DNA from: Chrysogorgia sp. JL179-B06
Taxonomy: Eukaryota > Cnidaria > Anthozoa > Scleralcyonacea > Chrysogorgiidae
Assembly (NCBI GenBank): GCA_035772405.1
Contig: JAYKKM010000142.1
Coordinates: forward strand, 1,065,001-1,129,000
Length of the DNA stretch: 64,000 nucleotides
Direction of reading: 5' to 3'
The notes beneath the pieces were generated by a model. The model worked only from the letters and a program-made list of their open reading frames with translations. It had not been told where the DNA came from and ran no database searches. Of the stretch, positions 38,555 through 52,509 are shown in pieces (the stretch's first letter is position 1; every line of letters begins with the position of its first letter). The position numbers and the translations under genes are program-made.

Positions 38555-39120
38555 TTATTTCCCGCATAAAAAATGCATACTGTTAGCCTGTAATTGTTCT
38601 TATCTTCTTTCATAACACAATATATTCTATATGACTTGTTTGTAGACCATTTAAGCTTAGCAGACTATAGCAGCACCACATATCAAGAGCTACATATCAA
38701 GACGATCATATAGCCTTGTAATATTAAAATAACATACGGTAATCATGACGCGTTTATAATGTCAAAACTCAATGTTTGAACGCCATACATCTAACTCGAA
38801 CAACATTTACTCGAAAGAGCAGCCTCGCGAAGTTATAAATTTTCCATGATCAAGCGACACTTTTGCCAAATCGAACTTCACGTTTGTAATATTTGCTGGC
38901 GGTCGTGCGGTCATATTTCAAATCGAACAAACAAATCGGCAGTTCATAAGCAAGCGAAAACAGACAAAACAGCGGAGTCGATTTTAGTGTCAACTATTCG
39001 ATTCCCAGTAAATAAATAACTGGTTAGTATTTCTCGTTATTCTTACCGTGAAAGCAGCTGAGAAGCAATCTTTCTGTAGTTTGGGAAGACTAGTTTCCCT
39101 AGTAAGTGCATATAGTACAT
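38555..39120. other. intron sequence, no gene seen
   Basis: No exon signal, RNA gene or repeat structure was recognised. Confidence 0.35.
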
Positions 39121-39380
<260 letters not shown>

Positions 39381-39479
39381 TTAAAACTGAAACACCGGAT
39401 TTCAGTTTTAAGAAATTTATATTGCTCTGCTGAATATTCACAGTATTGAGCACTCTAAATCTACTACAAACAAATAAAT

Positions 39480-39530
<51 letters not shown>

Positions 39531-39534
39531 TGAT

Positions 39535-39704
39535 AATTGATATGAGAGAGGATTTAAATATAGTCAAATACGTATATGGAAAAAGTGACTGCCCCAACCG
39601 GGAATCGAACCCTGGTCTCCGAATCAACGTTTCGGCGCTCTGACCTTTGGAACTTTTTCCATATACGTATTTGACTATATTTAAATCCTCTCTCATATCA
39701 ATTA
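39535..39704. repeat. foldback with 53-bp arms carrying a tRNA-like loop
   Basis: 39535..39587 and 39652..39704 are inverted copies. The 64-nt loop holds an antisense tRNA-Asn-like sequence, the same as the plus-strand copy at 39954..40025. Confidence 0.88.
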
Positions 39705-39953
39705 TTATTCTTAAGCCCTCTGTATACAAGAAGTCGTGTATTGATAACAGCAATTTGTAATTGTTGAAGTTTTTATCCTGTTTTTAAATATTCGTAATAA
39801 ATAAATAAATAAATAAATCGCTTCGCTACTTTGGGAAGTGCGCTCGGGAGGCCTTGCACCACGCTATGGTTAGATGCGATGTCTGCTGTTGGTGTTTAAG
39901 TGAAAGCGGCGAATTAATACGTATATGGAGAAATCACTGACTGTTCTGACCGT

Positions 39954-40025
39954 GTCTCATTAGCTCAAAGGTCAGAGCGCCGAAACGTTGATTCGGAGAC
40001 CAGGGTTCGATTCCCGGTTGGGGCA
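39954..40025 (+). tRNA. tRNA-Asn(GTT)-like sequence, probably a SINE head
   Basis: A cloverleaf can be drawn: D stem GCTC/GAGC, a perfect 5-bp anticodon stem CCGAA/TTCGG with anticodon GTT, and a T arm with TTCGATT. Position 33 is C instead of U, the T stem has one mismatch and the acceptor stem relies on G-T pairs. The same CCATATACGTATTTGA tail follows both copies. This points to a mobile tRNA-derived repeat rather than a working tRNA gene. Confidence 0.5.
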
Positions 40026-40429
40026 GTCACTTTTTCCATATACGTATTTGAATATATATATATATATACCAACCAGAATCAAGCTAGCTAACCACCTTCT
40101 CGAACAATTGGCCCCGTTGCGAGTCATGAAAATGTGTATACAAACCTTATCTAAGATCAAAACAAGTGGACCTTTTGATACAGTATTCATGTTTCTATAA
40201 GAATTAAAACGACTTTTTATATCATTCAAAAAGTTATCAATATTAATAAGAAACGTATTTATTATTAACAACTTATTGACTGAGCGTGATGTCTGTGTAG
40301 TGAAATAACGGAACCAACATTTTTACTACGGACCGAGGTTCGTGCAAAAAATGGAGGTCCGATATTTCTCTGAACAGATATATAACCTCAATAACGAGAA
40401 CTTTTCAGCAGTCATATTAAACCACGATC

Positions 40430-41597
40430 TTCCAAGTGTTACTTAAACAAGTTTATGCTGGTTGGGAGTACACGAATATTGAGCGTGATTCGATCCATCG
40501 AAATTCAAGGAAATAATGATCATCTTGAACGTGTTCATACTTTTAAACACCTAGGAATTACTATTAATGAGCAATTGGACTGGGGTTATCATATTGATTA
40601 CCTTTAAGAGAAAGTGTTTTCAAGACTTGGCATTCTTAGAAGAATAAGACACCTTCTTCCAATTAAAACCAGAAAGCTGGTTTATAACTCGCTTATCATA
40701 CCGATAGATGTAATCGAGACAGATGTAATAACGTTTTAACTCTTTCTTGTCCGGCCCAGTCAAAAGGGGCCATAGAAGACCCCGAAAACACGGCACACGG
40801 TAACGCAAGATTAAAAATTGAAATTCGACAAGCGCCAGGGACATGAGATCCAACCTGATTTATGATAATTATGCTAATTTATATTAACATAATGTGTCGT
40901 GTTCGGAAAATTCAAAAGCATTGGTAACGGCCGGTTTATTGGGCTTTCAGAAAAGGTGTAGGTTTCGCAACAGTTATGGATATTTCCAGAGATATCAATA
41001 GAACAAAGAGGTAGTTCAATTTTGGATGTTTTTCAGCCGGACAGGAAAGAGTTAATGGACAAATTACAAGTTCTCCAGCATAAAGCATGCAATTGAAAGT
41101 AATTCTTGATCGTTCTCTATTTTCGTCTGCATCTCAAGCTCATAATTAAGATTTACACTGGAAAAATATTGTTAATAGACGAACCTTTAATTATAATTTA
41201 CTTGTTTTTAAATCTTTTAATAATCTGAGCATAACTTTAATGTTTCAAGTGGTGAAGATGTATATAACATGATACTAGGTATGCACATAATTTTAGAAAG
41301 CCTGTATTTAAGACGAATCCCAGAAAGCAACGTTCTTTTGTGCTGTTCATAGATGAATGGAATAAGTTAACTGATAATATAAATAATTTCAGGAGTTTAA
41401 CAGATTTTAAGACTGGTTTGAAGAAATATCAAACTTTGTAAATTTGATTAATTAGTATAACTTATTTTTTACTTCTATTTATGAACATTAATATATATTT
41501 ATTTAACCAATTGTAATCTTGGGGACCCTCCTGGAAAGCACCTTTGGTGAGTGAGGTCTTTTCCTCTTTAAATATTGATTAAATGAAATGAAAAAAT
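40430..41597 (+). pseudogene. LINE reverse transcriptase C-terminal fragment, interrupted by a MITE
   Basis: Frames read TFKHLGITINEQLDWGYHI and SRLGILRRIRHLLP (40530-40680), the thumb/connection region of Jockey/CR1-type RTs. After 41056 come more C-terminal pieces (FIDEWNKLTDNINNFRSL near 41340-41420) and a 3' tail near 41575-41597. Stops and a TTAA MITE at 40736..41055 break it. It is 5' truncated. Confidence 0.7.
40736..41055. mobile_element. TTAA MITE inserted in the LINE fragment
   Basis: It begins TTAACTCTTTCTTGTCCGGC and ends with the inverse GCCGGACAGGAAAGAGTTAA, so both ends carry TTAA, as for piggyBac-type insertion. A second copy begins at 52510. Confidence 0.8.
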
Positions 41598-42965
<1,368 letters not shown>

Positions 42966-43758
42966 TTAAAGTGCGACTGACCCCAAAAATGATAAGGCTA
43001 TGTTTGAAAGAGCACTTAAAATGATGAAGAATAGCTTGAACAGTTCTTCGATATCTATTTTCGTTCTCGAGCTATTCAGTTATATGTGATATGTTAATGA
43101 GGCACATGATGACGTCAAAGCAGGCAAACAACATTGTGGCAATTCTAAAATTCGTGTATATCTTCAAAGTTATCCAATGAAATTAATTGAAACTTTGCCC
43201 GTGAATGCATACTACCAAACTAAAGAACATGGTTCAAGTTGTGTTGTCACCATAGCAACAGATTAGCTTCCAAACCTCTCCGTTACCATACAGAAGTCTT
43301 CATTTTCTTCCATTGCAAGCAACGTTTTCGAATTCAAACTTGGGTATATTGCATTGGAAAAGTTATTGAAAAAGTTATTGAGAACTGCCAATTTCAACAT
43401 GTTCTGCACATGAGAGAAAACAAATTATTTTGTTTTAGAAACTAAGAGGTCTGAAAACTAATCTGTTACTATGGTGATAACATAACTTGAACCATGTTCT
43501 TTAGTTTGGTAGTATGCATCCATGTGCAAAGTTTCAATTAATTTCATTGGATAACTTTGAAGATATACACGAATTTTAGAATTGCCACAATGTTGTTTGC
43601 CTGCTTTGACGTCATCATGTGCCTCATTAACATATCACATATAACTGAATAGATCGAGAACGAAAATAGATATCGAAGAACTGTTAAAGCTATTCTTCAT
43701 CATTTTAAGTGCTCTTTCAAACATAGCCTTATCATTTTTGGGGTCAGTTGCACTTTAA
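42966..43758. mobile_element. TTAA foldback MITE with ~270-bp arms
   Basis: It starts TTAAAGTGCGACTGACCCC and ends GGGGTCAGTTGCACTTTAA. The arms stay inverted-similar through TATGTTTGAAAGAGCACTT, TGACGTCA and AACCATGTTCTTTAG, with a ~230-bp unique centre. It is non-coding. Confidence 0.9.
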
Positions 43759-43919
43759 ACCTAAGCCTAACCGTACCACCATATCCTAAACAAAATAAAA
43801 TAAAGACCAGACAAAAACAGAAAGATCATTTTGAACCATCCCTGCCATTTCCTTTGTACGACAACTGTTAGTTATTGACAATAACTTTGATCTTCCAAAT
43901 CGAGGAATTAGGTCACTGC

Positions 43920-43976
43920 AACCTCGTACCCAGGGCATTTTGCCCGCGGAGGCAAAATGTCCTGGGAACAAGGTTG
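43920..43976. repeat. small foldback (CAACCTCGTACCCAGG...)
   Basis: A hairpin with the CCTCGTACCCAGG end seen also at 32860 and 50395. Confidence 0.6.
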
Positions 43977-44239
43977 AGGTCACTGTACCGACAAGGGTAG
44001 ACAAGTCTCTGAAGAAGCATGCATAAATTCCATTTGGGCAGCAGAACTTATCAGCGAGCCTCGTCACATTCTTCAACTAGCAACATGAACCCAGGTTCAT
44101 CAACTAAGTCGTTGGATTATCAAGTTACAGCACACAAAAGTAACTCTTCTCTATTCGCCATGTTTGTTTGTTTATTGACTCGTACTCGTAATCTATTTAA
44201 ACATAACGATGCTGAAGTCTCTCCAATAGAACGGTGTGG

Positions 44240-45250
44240 TCAATGGTGTCAAACGCAGATGATGTCCAACAGTACCAACACTACTTCCTGATTTTCATCA
44301 AGTGCATTAAGGATGTCATTGAAAACACGCAGAACTGCTGTCTCTGTGCTATGAAAAAGTCTATAAGCAGATTGCATTTTTGCAAGGAGGTTATTCTCAA
44401 TAAGATAGTCTGTTGTCTGTCTGGCAGCAATCCGCTCTAATACTTTTGACAAGAAAGCCACGTTAGTAATAGGTCTATAGTTAGGGAATTGCTCTTTATC
44501 ACTAGTAGGTTTTTTAATAGATGGGCAGATGAGACCTTTCTTAAGTGAAAGAGGAAATACTCCTGTGGACAAAGATGAATTGATAATGTCAGTAATTGGG
44601 GCAGCTAACACGTCAAGAGATTCCTTTAGCAGATGTGTAGGTACAGGATCTAAGGCACAGGACTTAGACGAGTACTATTTGATAGTGTTACAGACAAAGC
44701 TTTCAGATACAGCAGTAAATTCACTGAGTGAGCTTTTACAACAAGGAGAGGCAACTGCTATAGATAGCTTCTTAACTGACTCATGTGTACTACTGTAGTA
44801 AGTTTATCTCGAAGTAACTGAATCTTAGTTGAAAAATAACAACTAAAAGCATCAGCCAGGTCATACGAAGAATCATGTGATGGCAATGCCCTCAATCTCG
44901 GAACATGCCCTCAATCATGTGAAATAGCTGATTCTGATCAGAGTTAGATATCTTTGCCTTATAATATTCTGTTTTTTCAAAATCAATTGCCTTTGCGTAT
45001 ATACGACATTGTTCCTTGTACAATTGATGATGAACCTGAAGGCGTGTAGAGAGAAATTTACGCTCAAACTGTCGTTTTTGTTTCTTCATAACTCTTAAAC
45101 TATCATTAAACCATGGAGCATTTGGGCGTAGGGTAATTGAGCGTGTACGTTTGGGTGCATGTTTGTCCAAAAGCTCAGACAATACACAATTGAACTGTTC
45201 AGTAGCAGTATTTACATCAGATACGGACGAACAAATTAATTGTAGACACT
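44240..45250 (-). pseudogene. LINE reverse transcriptase N-terminal fragment
   Basis: On the minus strand, 44892..45182 reads the endonuclease-RT linker (NAPWFNDSLRVMKKQKRQFE) and 44249..44611 reads RT motifs 0-2 (FPLSLKKGLICPSIKKP, NYRPITNVAFLSKVLERI, QSAYR...STETAVL). The part between (44612-44890) has stops and frame changes. It is typical of Jockey/CR1-type elements. It is both 5' and 3' incomplete. Confidence 0.8.
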
Positions 45251-45522
45251 TTAAGGGAACAGAATACTGGAGATATTGTATGTATTAAGGCCAGTTTATA
45301 CACACTGCGATTAATTAATCGGACCGATTACATATCCTGGTAAATGTTATATACTCACGAAAGCATTTGTGATCAAATGTCAAAATATTATAATAGAGAT
45401 AAGTGATTCTTAGGCGTAATCCACTACATAACATGCACTAGGATAAGAAGTCTGCCTGATTCGGTAAGGAAAGAAAATCGAAAGTTGCCGCCTTATTTTA
45501 GGCATCATTTGACTTTGAAAGG

Positions 45523-45847
45523 GGAACTGTACTCAAAAAAGGCTCAAAGGTGATGTACAGCGGTGGTTTTCTTTTCAATTTTGACGTCATTGAGTGCTTG
45601 TCTTTTGTTGCTTGTACTGAATGACTTCAAAATTAAAAATAAACCACCGCTGTACATCGAACCTGAGACGTCAAGCCGGAACTCCAGAATGACACAAAAT
45701 GGCGGCATCTAGAAGCATAAAATACGAGATTCTCTTGAGATAGTTTTACGTTATATGCTTTAGTACAAGAGCATATACCGTAAAACCGTTAACATTTCTA
45801 AACATTATACTTAAAGGCCTTTATTTTTTGGGTACACTTCCCCTTTA
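45523..45847. mobile_element. TTAA-type MITE (same family as 14546..14829)
   Basis: The ends GAAAGGGGAACTGTACTCAAAA and its inverse TTTTGGGTACACTTCCCCTTTAA bracket about 325 bp. Much of the interior matches the 14.5-kb copy in inverse orientation. Confidence 0.75.
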
Positions 45848-45991
45848 AGTTCCCGAATACGCAGTAACCTCCATCTCTGAAAATACTTTTTCTTATACAA
45901 AGTGACTTGGAATTAAAAGAATGAGAAAAACACAGGTAAGACAATGTTAAAAATAAATTGAATAATAAAACAATTATCGAACACGGTTATC

Positions 45992-46098
45992 GCAAAATAT
46001 CGTGATTTGTCAGTGTCTCGCAGATCAATTATTTCCAACTTCATTCAATATCGGCAAATAATTGATCTGCTCGCCACTGACAAATCACGATATTTCGC
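45992..46098. repeat. foldback (43-bp arms)
   Basis: 45992..46034 and 46056..46098 are inverted copies around a 21-bp centre. Confidence 0.85.
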
Positions 46099-46313
46099 TC
46101 AACCTCGTCCAATAATTGTCAATTATAATATAGAAATCCACTAGATACGAGTTATTCTGCAATCTGATTGGTTCTTAGACTAGCTAGATATCTGCTCATA
46201 TCCTATTACAAATGAAAAAACAAAATGGCGGAATGTTTTGCTAAAAGTAAGAGAGCAAGAAGTCAGGTATTTGCTTGAAAAATACCTAAAAATACCACAT
46301 GTGTCTATATTAT

Positions 46314-46317
<4 letters not shown>

Positions 46318-46352
<35 letters not shown>

Positions 46353-46800
46353 TAATAATCATCTTTATTTAAGAAGGGTAACTCCATCAGTGGTACACTG
46401 TTCTCCCTGGAGGCCCTTCATACTTCTAAAATATAATATGCAAAAATTATTTAAATCCTAATGGCCTATGTATAGTCAAATATGACTTCATGCATATAGT
46501 AATTCAATAATTACAATATTACACCAACTAAACACTAATAATGCTTCACTTACGAATACTCTAAAATAGTCCAATAGTCTAAAAATATGTCTTTAAATAT
46601 AAAGATTTAAAAATTTGTAATATTTCACTTTTACGAATGTTCTGCGGTAATGCATTCCAAAGTTTTGTAGCTGAATATCTAAAAGTCCTTTTAAGTTGTT
46701 CCGTTCTCGGTTTAGGAAGACAGAAATCCTCTCTATTCCGTGTGTTATGATCATGTCTATCCTTTTGACGAGTTGTATCAACATCGACGCCCTCCAACTG
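46318..46800 (-). pseudogene. LINE 3' end with (TTA)n tail
   Basis: The minus strand reads HDHNTRNREDFCLPKPRTEQ and YSATKLWNALPQNIRKS, the usual C-terminal end of non-LTR ORF2 proteins. It is followed by a short 3' UTR and a (TTA)n tail at 46318-46350. It is strongly 5' truncated. Separase exon 46909..47007 lies just upstream. Confidence 0.8.
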
Positions 46801-46908
46801 TTGATGAAGACATTAAATGTAAAATAATTATACCATTTGCTCTCGTCATATATCGTTGGCTATATGTTATATGCAGTGTTATATAGCCGACCGGGAACTA
46901 TGACGTAC

Positions 46909-47007
46909 CTTTGTAATTTGTGCACTGTTTGACTGTCTTCCGGTCAATTCAGCCAATGCGCCGGTCACCTCAGACGACTTAAGATACGGATAACACTCAA
47001 TCAAAAC
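46909..47007 (-). CDS. ESPL1: separase exon (VLIECYPYLKSSEV..)
   Basis: The 99-nt exon is phase 0 at both ends, with acceptor TTTCCTGCAG and donor GTACGT. It encodes 33 residues (VLIECYPYLKSSEVTGALAE...) that fit the short helical linker between the WLG.WKG region and the catalytic domain. It is identified by splice sites, phase and position more than by strong motifs. Confidence 0.6.
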
Positions 47008-47454
47008 CTGCAGGAAATTTGAAGAGATCAACAAACAGTGTGTTTACCATCGCTCAATCTAAAATACACCGATACCATAGCCTGGGTAATACCATGATCG
47101 CCTCGGATTCTTTTGTTCTCTCCGGGAATTTAATCGCTAATTTCCCTCATTGCTCATGCAAGAGGGACATTTTGCCATTGTCTTCTAAATTTCCCTCATT
47201 CCTACGATATGCATGCGGGAAATTTAGTAGAACACAAAGGATTTCGTTGTCTACTCATTTTCCCGTGCATGTGAATGAGGGAAAATTAGAAGACAAACAA
47301 ATCCTTTGTTTTCCACTAAATTTCCCGCTTGCATATCATATCCAGACGGGAATCTTATAAGACAAAGGACTCTGCCTCCAACCACGGGCTACATAAGGTT
47401 CTCAAAGTTTTCCTCGGCGATCATAATATTACAAACTGATACCATGACTTGTCG

Positions 47455-47590
47455 GGAAATTAGCAATTAAATTGCCCTTCGCCTCGGGAAGATTTGTAAA
47501 AGTCCTCGGGCTTCGCCCTCGGACTTTCACAAATCTTCCCTCGGCGGCGGGCAATTTAATCGCTAATTTCCCTCAAGTCATGGTATTACT
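47455..47590. repeat. foldback (~50-bp arms)
   Basis: GGGAAATTAGCAATTAAATTGCCC... is inverted at 47545-47575, and a second internal arm pair (GAAGATTTGTAAAAGTCC) lies inside. Related AGGGAAATT...-rich repeats occur at 47130-47345. Confidence 0.75.
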
Positions 47591-48025
47591 AATAATAATA
47601 GAACTATGATATTTTGCGCAAAAAACACCAATAAATATCAGAATATATGACAACAAAATTATCGGTATAGGTAGCAAGTAGAAATCTACTAAAAGCACGG
47701 TGTAAAATTTGTTATACAATATTATTATGTGGCTCAGCTCGTTTACAGGTCTGTACACAAAATAAGGCACGCTGATTGGTTGATGAAAATCCGGAATAAG
47801 CCGGATAGGTAAATTTTAGCAGGAAAATTTCTGAGTTGATTTGAATGAAAATCAAAGTGAGCTGGGCATCTTCATTGAAAAATACTAAGCAATAAAATGC
47901 ACTCTTTAAAATCATCCATCTAAAAGCACGGCGAATAAATGTCTATTTCAGAATCATCCTCAGGGTAATATGAAAATTTATCGACATGATTAATCTACAC
48001 TACCGATCAGTCGACGGAAAATTGT

Positions 48026-48111
48026 TGACTCGAGTGCGATTTGAACTCGCACCTTCGGGATTCCGGTCCGCTGCTCTACTAGTTTACCTACCGCGTCAAC
48101 TGGGAACAGTG
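48026..48111 (-). repeat. tRNA-like SINE head
   Basis: The minus strand gives a 6-bp acceptor-like stem (GTTGAC/GTCAAC) and a B-box-like GTGCGAGTTCAAATCGCAC. Anticodon pairing is poor, so a functional tRNA is unlikely. Diverged copies of the flanking TTTCA..ATCATC.TCAGGGTAA occur at 47945 and 48183. Confidence 0.5.
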
Positions 48112-48266
48112 TGCTCATTTTGTACACGAAATATTTTCGCGACATCTTAACGTTTAAGATCATCTGTAAGGATGTGTAGTGTTTCAATTCTATTTCAAAA
48201 TCATCTTCAGGGTAACATATCGATTAATTTTCATTACACTGCACGCATTCGCTGGTAACAGTATAC

Positions 48267-48422
48267 CTCCAACAATTGCTCGTTTTCCACTGGTGCTCCA
48301 AAGATTTCCAAGGCCTTTATTTGAAGTTCTGCAAGTTCTGATTTCAGTTGCGAAATATTTTCTTCACCAAGAACACAACCGCTGAGTATGCCACGCCATT
48401 TCCCAAACCAAGTATCTTCCAA
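48267..48422 (-). CDS. ESPL1: separase exon (LEDTWFGKWRGIL..)
   Basis: The exon is 156 nt, phase 0 at both ends. The acceptor is TTGTACAACAG and the donor is GTATAC. It begins LEDTWFGKWRGIL, the counterpart of the 'LE..WLG.WKGLLL' motif conserved in separases, and continues with a helical segment ending NEQLLE. Confidence 0.82.
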
Positions 48423-48819
48423 CTGTTGTACAAGTCTCTGTGAAAATATTTCATGTCATTTGTTTATTAAGTCTCTAGAACGAAAAAATCGTTTTTCCAT
48501 ATTCTAGCTTGTGCCGCGTTTGACTACCAACTTGTGATGACTTGCGTTAGCTTGAGACTAATTTTAGCTTGCTCAAATTTCACCGCAAGTTTCTTTCAAC
48601 TTGCCAGCACTTGCGAGTCGTTTGAATACAAATTCGTGCTCGGTCACCATGTAAACTGTTCAAGCACGGGAGTTTTGGTATCAAAGTTTAATATGGCCGC
48701 GGAAGAAGTCGAAATTAAGTTGAACAAGACGCCCGCTAGGCGTTAACTCGGGCTACTTGAGTTAGTGGCTTGTTGAAAGACATTGTAGGCAAATTCAGCG
48801 ATTTGAATTCAATATACAC

Positions 48820-49027
48820 AAATCTATAGACCTTATTCAAAAATGGCCGCCGAATTAGTATTCTTTTATATGCATATAAATTGGCCCTTATGACCTACAG
48901 TATAGTTTTAAAGAAAGAATCCTTTTCAATTTTGTACATGAAAACGAGTTCATAAGGGTCAATTTATATGCATATAAAAGAATACTAATTGGGGGGCGAT
49001 TTTTTACTAAGGTCTATATTTGTAGGT
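48820..49027. mobile_element. foldback MITE
   Basis: The CTATAGACCTTATTCAAAAA end is inverted near 49000-49020, and AATTAGTATTCTTTTATATGC pairs with its inverse at 48970-48990. Confidence 0.8.
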
Positions 49028-49614
49028 ACAATGTTACATGTAATGATACTGATACACCTGTCAGTGCAGGGGTGATTAAATTTTCCATCATTGCAAACCC
49101 ATAACACAGTGTTGGCCAACGGCTTTGATTTTATATGATGGTGAGTTGGCTCAGCACCAAATGAGCCATCCTGTTTGCTGACCTAATCCAGTTCTAGCCA
49201 ACAGGGTCAGCCTGGCAAGCAAGCCGGCCTTTGCTCATGTAATAACAATTCATATGGTCAGTCCGGCTAACAGGTTCAGTTTGAGCAAGCATTAAATCAG
49301 TTAATCTTTTTCTCGGTGTATAAGGCATAGCAGTAAATCAAACCATTTAACTGGCAGTAGCAAGGTGTCATAAGCTATTATAAACAGTTTAAAGAAATGT
49401 AATTCAAAATCATTATTTCTTTGAAGTTATATAACATTTTGAGCCAGTAAACATATTCATAATTTTAGCATATTTATTATTTGAGAGGCTTTATATACTA
49501 GTGACTAGTCCAGTGGGCCGGCCAGCTAGCTAATTGTAATATAAAGACAGATTACTGCATTTGTTAACTATGTTACTGTCTCGGTTAAGCGAGCCAACTT
49601 GCTTTCCATGGGTG

Positions 49615-49975
49615 TCAGAGATTTATATACTGTGTGTTCATTTGTAAGCATTCACATATAATAATATGAACAATCGATACAAACTTACTGATAACCCAGA
49701 ATATTTTGGAGCTCCATTTTAAGCTTACAGGTAAAATATCAAGTGAAACAAGGTTATTCAATGGCAACATTGCATAGTCATCACTCATCATAGATGAATT
49801 GATAACCAGCAAACAATAACAAACTCTTTACTCCTTGATCTTGATAGTTGGTATAGGTGACAGAGATTTATATATCATATAATAATATGAACAATCGGTG
49901 CTCCAAAATGTTGTTATCAGTAAGTTTGTACCATTTAAGCTTACAGGTAAAACATCAAGTGAAACAGGGTAAAAT
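49615..49975. repeat. direct duplication with an inverted middle segment
   Basis: CAGAGATTTATATA, ATAATATGAACAATCG and TTTAAGCTTACAGGTAAAA occur in the same order at 49615-49740 and 49858-49955. The ~30-bp piece between them is in opposite orientation in the two copies (49680..49712 versus 49900..49928). Confidence 0.8.
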
Positions 49976-49984
49976 TCGAATATA

Positions 49985-51203
49985 ATATATGAAACAATAA
50001 ACTGTATAGCATCGATTTTATTTGGTATAACATAACAATAAACAATACAGGCAACAAAGCTTGAAGGGCTCCTCGCGAAACGTCAGTATATCGTCACTAA
50101 ATGCTTGGCAGTTTACCACCTTTTCACTTTGCCATATAAAAATATTACTGTTTATACCTCAGAACAGTTGACATATTTCCATACAGTTATGTTGAGTCTC
50201 ATATTTCTCGAAATCGTAGACCAACCCATTTCGAAAGCGAGCGGGATTGTGAGCGTATATAAGATCAAGATACTTGCCAGCCACATCAAAGATTTTCAGT
50301 GAAGAGCACTCAAAGAAAGGTGATCAGATGAGTAAATATTATAATTACAATGGCGCATGAATATATGCAGTGTTTTCAGTTTCGCAAAGGTGAAAAGCCT
50401 GGGTACGAGGTTAATCGGGATGCGGGGGGCAAAACATTTTTGGGATCCGTTAACTGCGCATGTGTAGTAATCCCACATTCATAATCTCGCTCACTAGTCT
50501 ATATTAATTTAGTCAACAATGATGCAATAATTGCCATTTCACGACATTGCCAAAATAAAAATAATAAAAATAAACAGAGCCCTTTCTTAGACTCGTGCTC
50601 TCCCCCCAGGGGGGGGAGGCCCGAGTAATAAAACGAAAGCGGCAACGCCAAATGAAAAAAAGTCGGAGATGGTCAAACTCGGAGATACAAAAGTTCAAAT
50701 AGAGGAATACAAAGCAAGACCGTGTCTTTGGAACGCCATTTCATATACTCTAGTCATCTTATCTTGAACAGGAAGCCCTGTAAGTACCATAGAAAGAGAT
50801 TTTGTCCCTGAAGAGATTTTGTCCCTGATGACGTCTTTAAGAGCTATTCTCGGTCAAAATATTAAGAAAAAATCAAAGAAAAACAGGGCAAGGAACTGAT
50901 GAGCATTTTACACCCAAATGGTGGGTTTTGGGGGACCAGTTACAATCCTTCGTCCCTTCCATAGAATCAAGAAAAAGCCGGGATACTTCAGGGCTAGAAA
51001 GTAAAGAAAGTAATGAAGACAACCCGACGGAAGCTGTTGCTGGCCCAATAACATGGGAACTAGCGGAAGTGCAGAACTTGCAACGACAGCTTGTCCCGCT
51101 GTTTGCCTAATGACATCGCAAGTCAGCGCAAATCATCACAAGTTACTTGTGGTAACTTGCGTTCTCGTTTGATCCTTGCTTTACCGCGCGACTTTAACAA
51201 TAC
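49985..51203. other. intron sequence, shared repeat at 50079-50122, no gene seen
   Basis: It contains AACGTCAGTATATCGTCAC...GGCAGTTTACCACC (also at 36102) and a GC-rich mini-palindrome CCCCCCAGGGGGGG (50607-50620). No exon was found. Confidence 0.4.
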
Positions 51204-51359
51204 CTCAAGTTGAGCATCAATCTGCCGTCGTCTGTTCCACCATTCACGTTGACTTTTCAACTCCATACTTTGAGCACTTTCGCGAAGAATTTCCGAAAAG
51301 TCGTTGGAAATATTTTGACGGAATATCGTAGACAAATCTCGAACAACAGAATCGCCAAA
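51204..51359 (-). CDS. ESPL1: separase exon (..DFSEIL..REWWNRR..DAQLE)
   Basis: The exon is 156 nt, phase 0 at both ends. The acceptor is TTTCTATAG and the donor lies after CTTGAG (GTATTG). The translation has DFSEILRES and REWWNRRRQIDAQLE, matching the 'EFD.I..E...WW..R..LD..ME' stretch of separases. An alternative donor about 16 nt downstream (GTAAAG) exists but would break the phase with the next exon. Confidence 0.8.
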
Positions 51360-52509
51360 CTATAGAAACAAAACATGTTTTAGAAGTTGTGAAGCATGCA
51401 AGCAGTGTTTTACTATTAAGGACTGAGCTATTGACGTGGGACAAAAGTGGGAGGCGTGAGTTTTGTCCCGAGTTAATATGAAATGGTTTTTAAAGAACAT
51501 TGGCAACATATAAATAACTACTTTTTATATCAAAGTATATGACTTAGTCAGTCGGAATATAGTGTAGTTTGACGCTATGAAAATGCTAGTAACACATTTT
51601 AAAAGTTGAATAAACCATCTAAAAACGCCATCTAAAAACGCCATTTTGAACGTGACGCCATGTGCTGGTAAGCGTTGTATTTCTCACGGTTGTGCTACAA
51701 CTGGTCAATACACGGCTCTACGATAGGTGGTTGTAATAGCAATTACAAAAAGAAGCATAATTTCTTTGCATTTCCGCCAACATTGACCACTTTACCCAGC
51801 ACATGACATCATAGGTCATTTGGCAGGAGAACCCTAATTCATCTTTAATACACATATTTATTATATGGCTTGGTTCTACAATCTGATTGGTTGCTGAGCA
51901 GTCTTTACAAACCAGTAAATACTGGTCATTACAAAACAACTGAAAAGTTTTAAAAAATTGCGAAAAAATTGAGATGTGAGAAATTTAAAAGAACCAATCC
52001 ATATGAATAAAAACCTTATTAACCTCGTTTGGCCAGTCTTTGTATAGGAAATAACACGGTTCGAGAAGAATTACAACACATCCGGGATGTTTGGATTATC
52101 CCGCTTGGTAGTAAAATTTAGGGGTATTTAGGAACGCGTAAAATTGATTGAAAAGGTATTAAAAGGAAATAACACTTGTTCTCGAAGAATTAATTAAAAA
52201 TCGCACTTGTGTTTATTTCGCCAAACACGCGTGCGATTTTTCATTAATTCTTCTCGAATGAGAAAATTGATTGAAATGGTATTAACGGTAAAATTATCCT
52301 GCCTTTGGTCTTACCTCGCTCCTTCGTCGCTCGGTCTGCGTGCAGGATAATTTTGCCTTTTGCCGTAACGATCTCCCGCTCGGCAATAAGTCTTTAATAG
52401 TTTAATGTTGTAAAAATGCTCGTAACGCGTATTAAATGTTTATTAAGATTATCTACCAAATAACATGTGATGCCATGTGCTGGGTAAAGTTGGCGGAAAT
52501 GCAAAGAAA
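51360..52509. other. intron sequence with foldback 52180-52270
   Basis: CTCGAAGAATTAATTAAAAATCGCAC and its inverse form a hairpin around 52175-52260. Nothing else is recognised. Confidence 0.45.
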
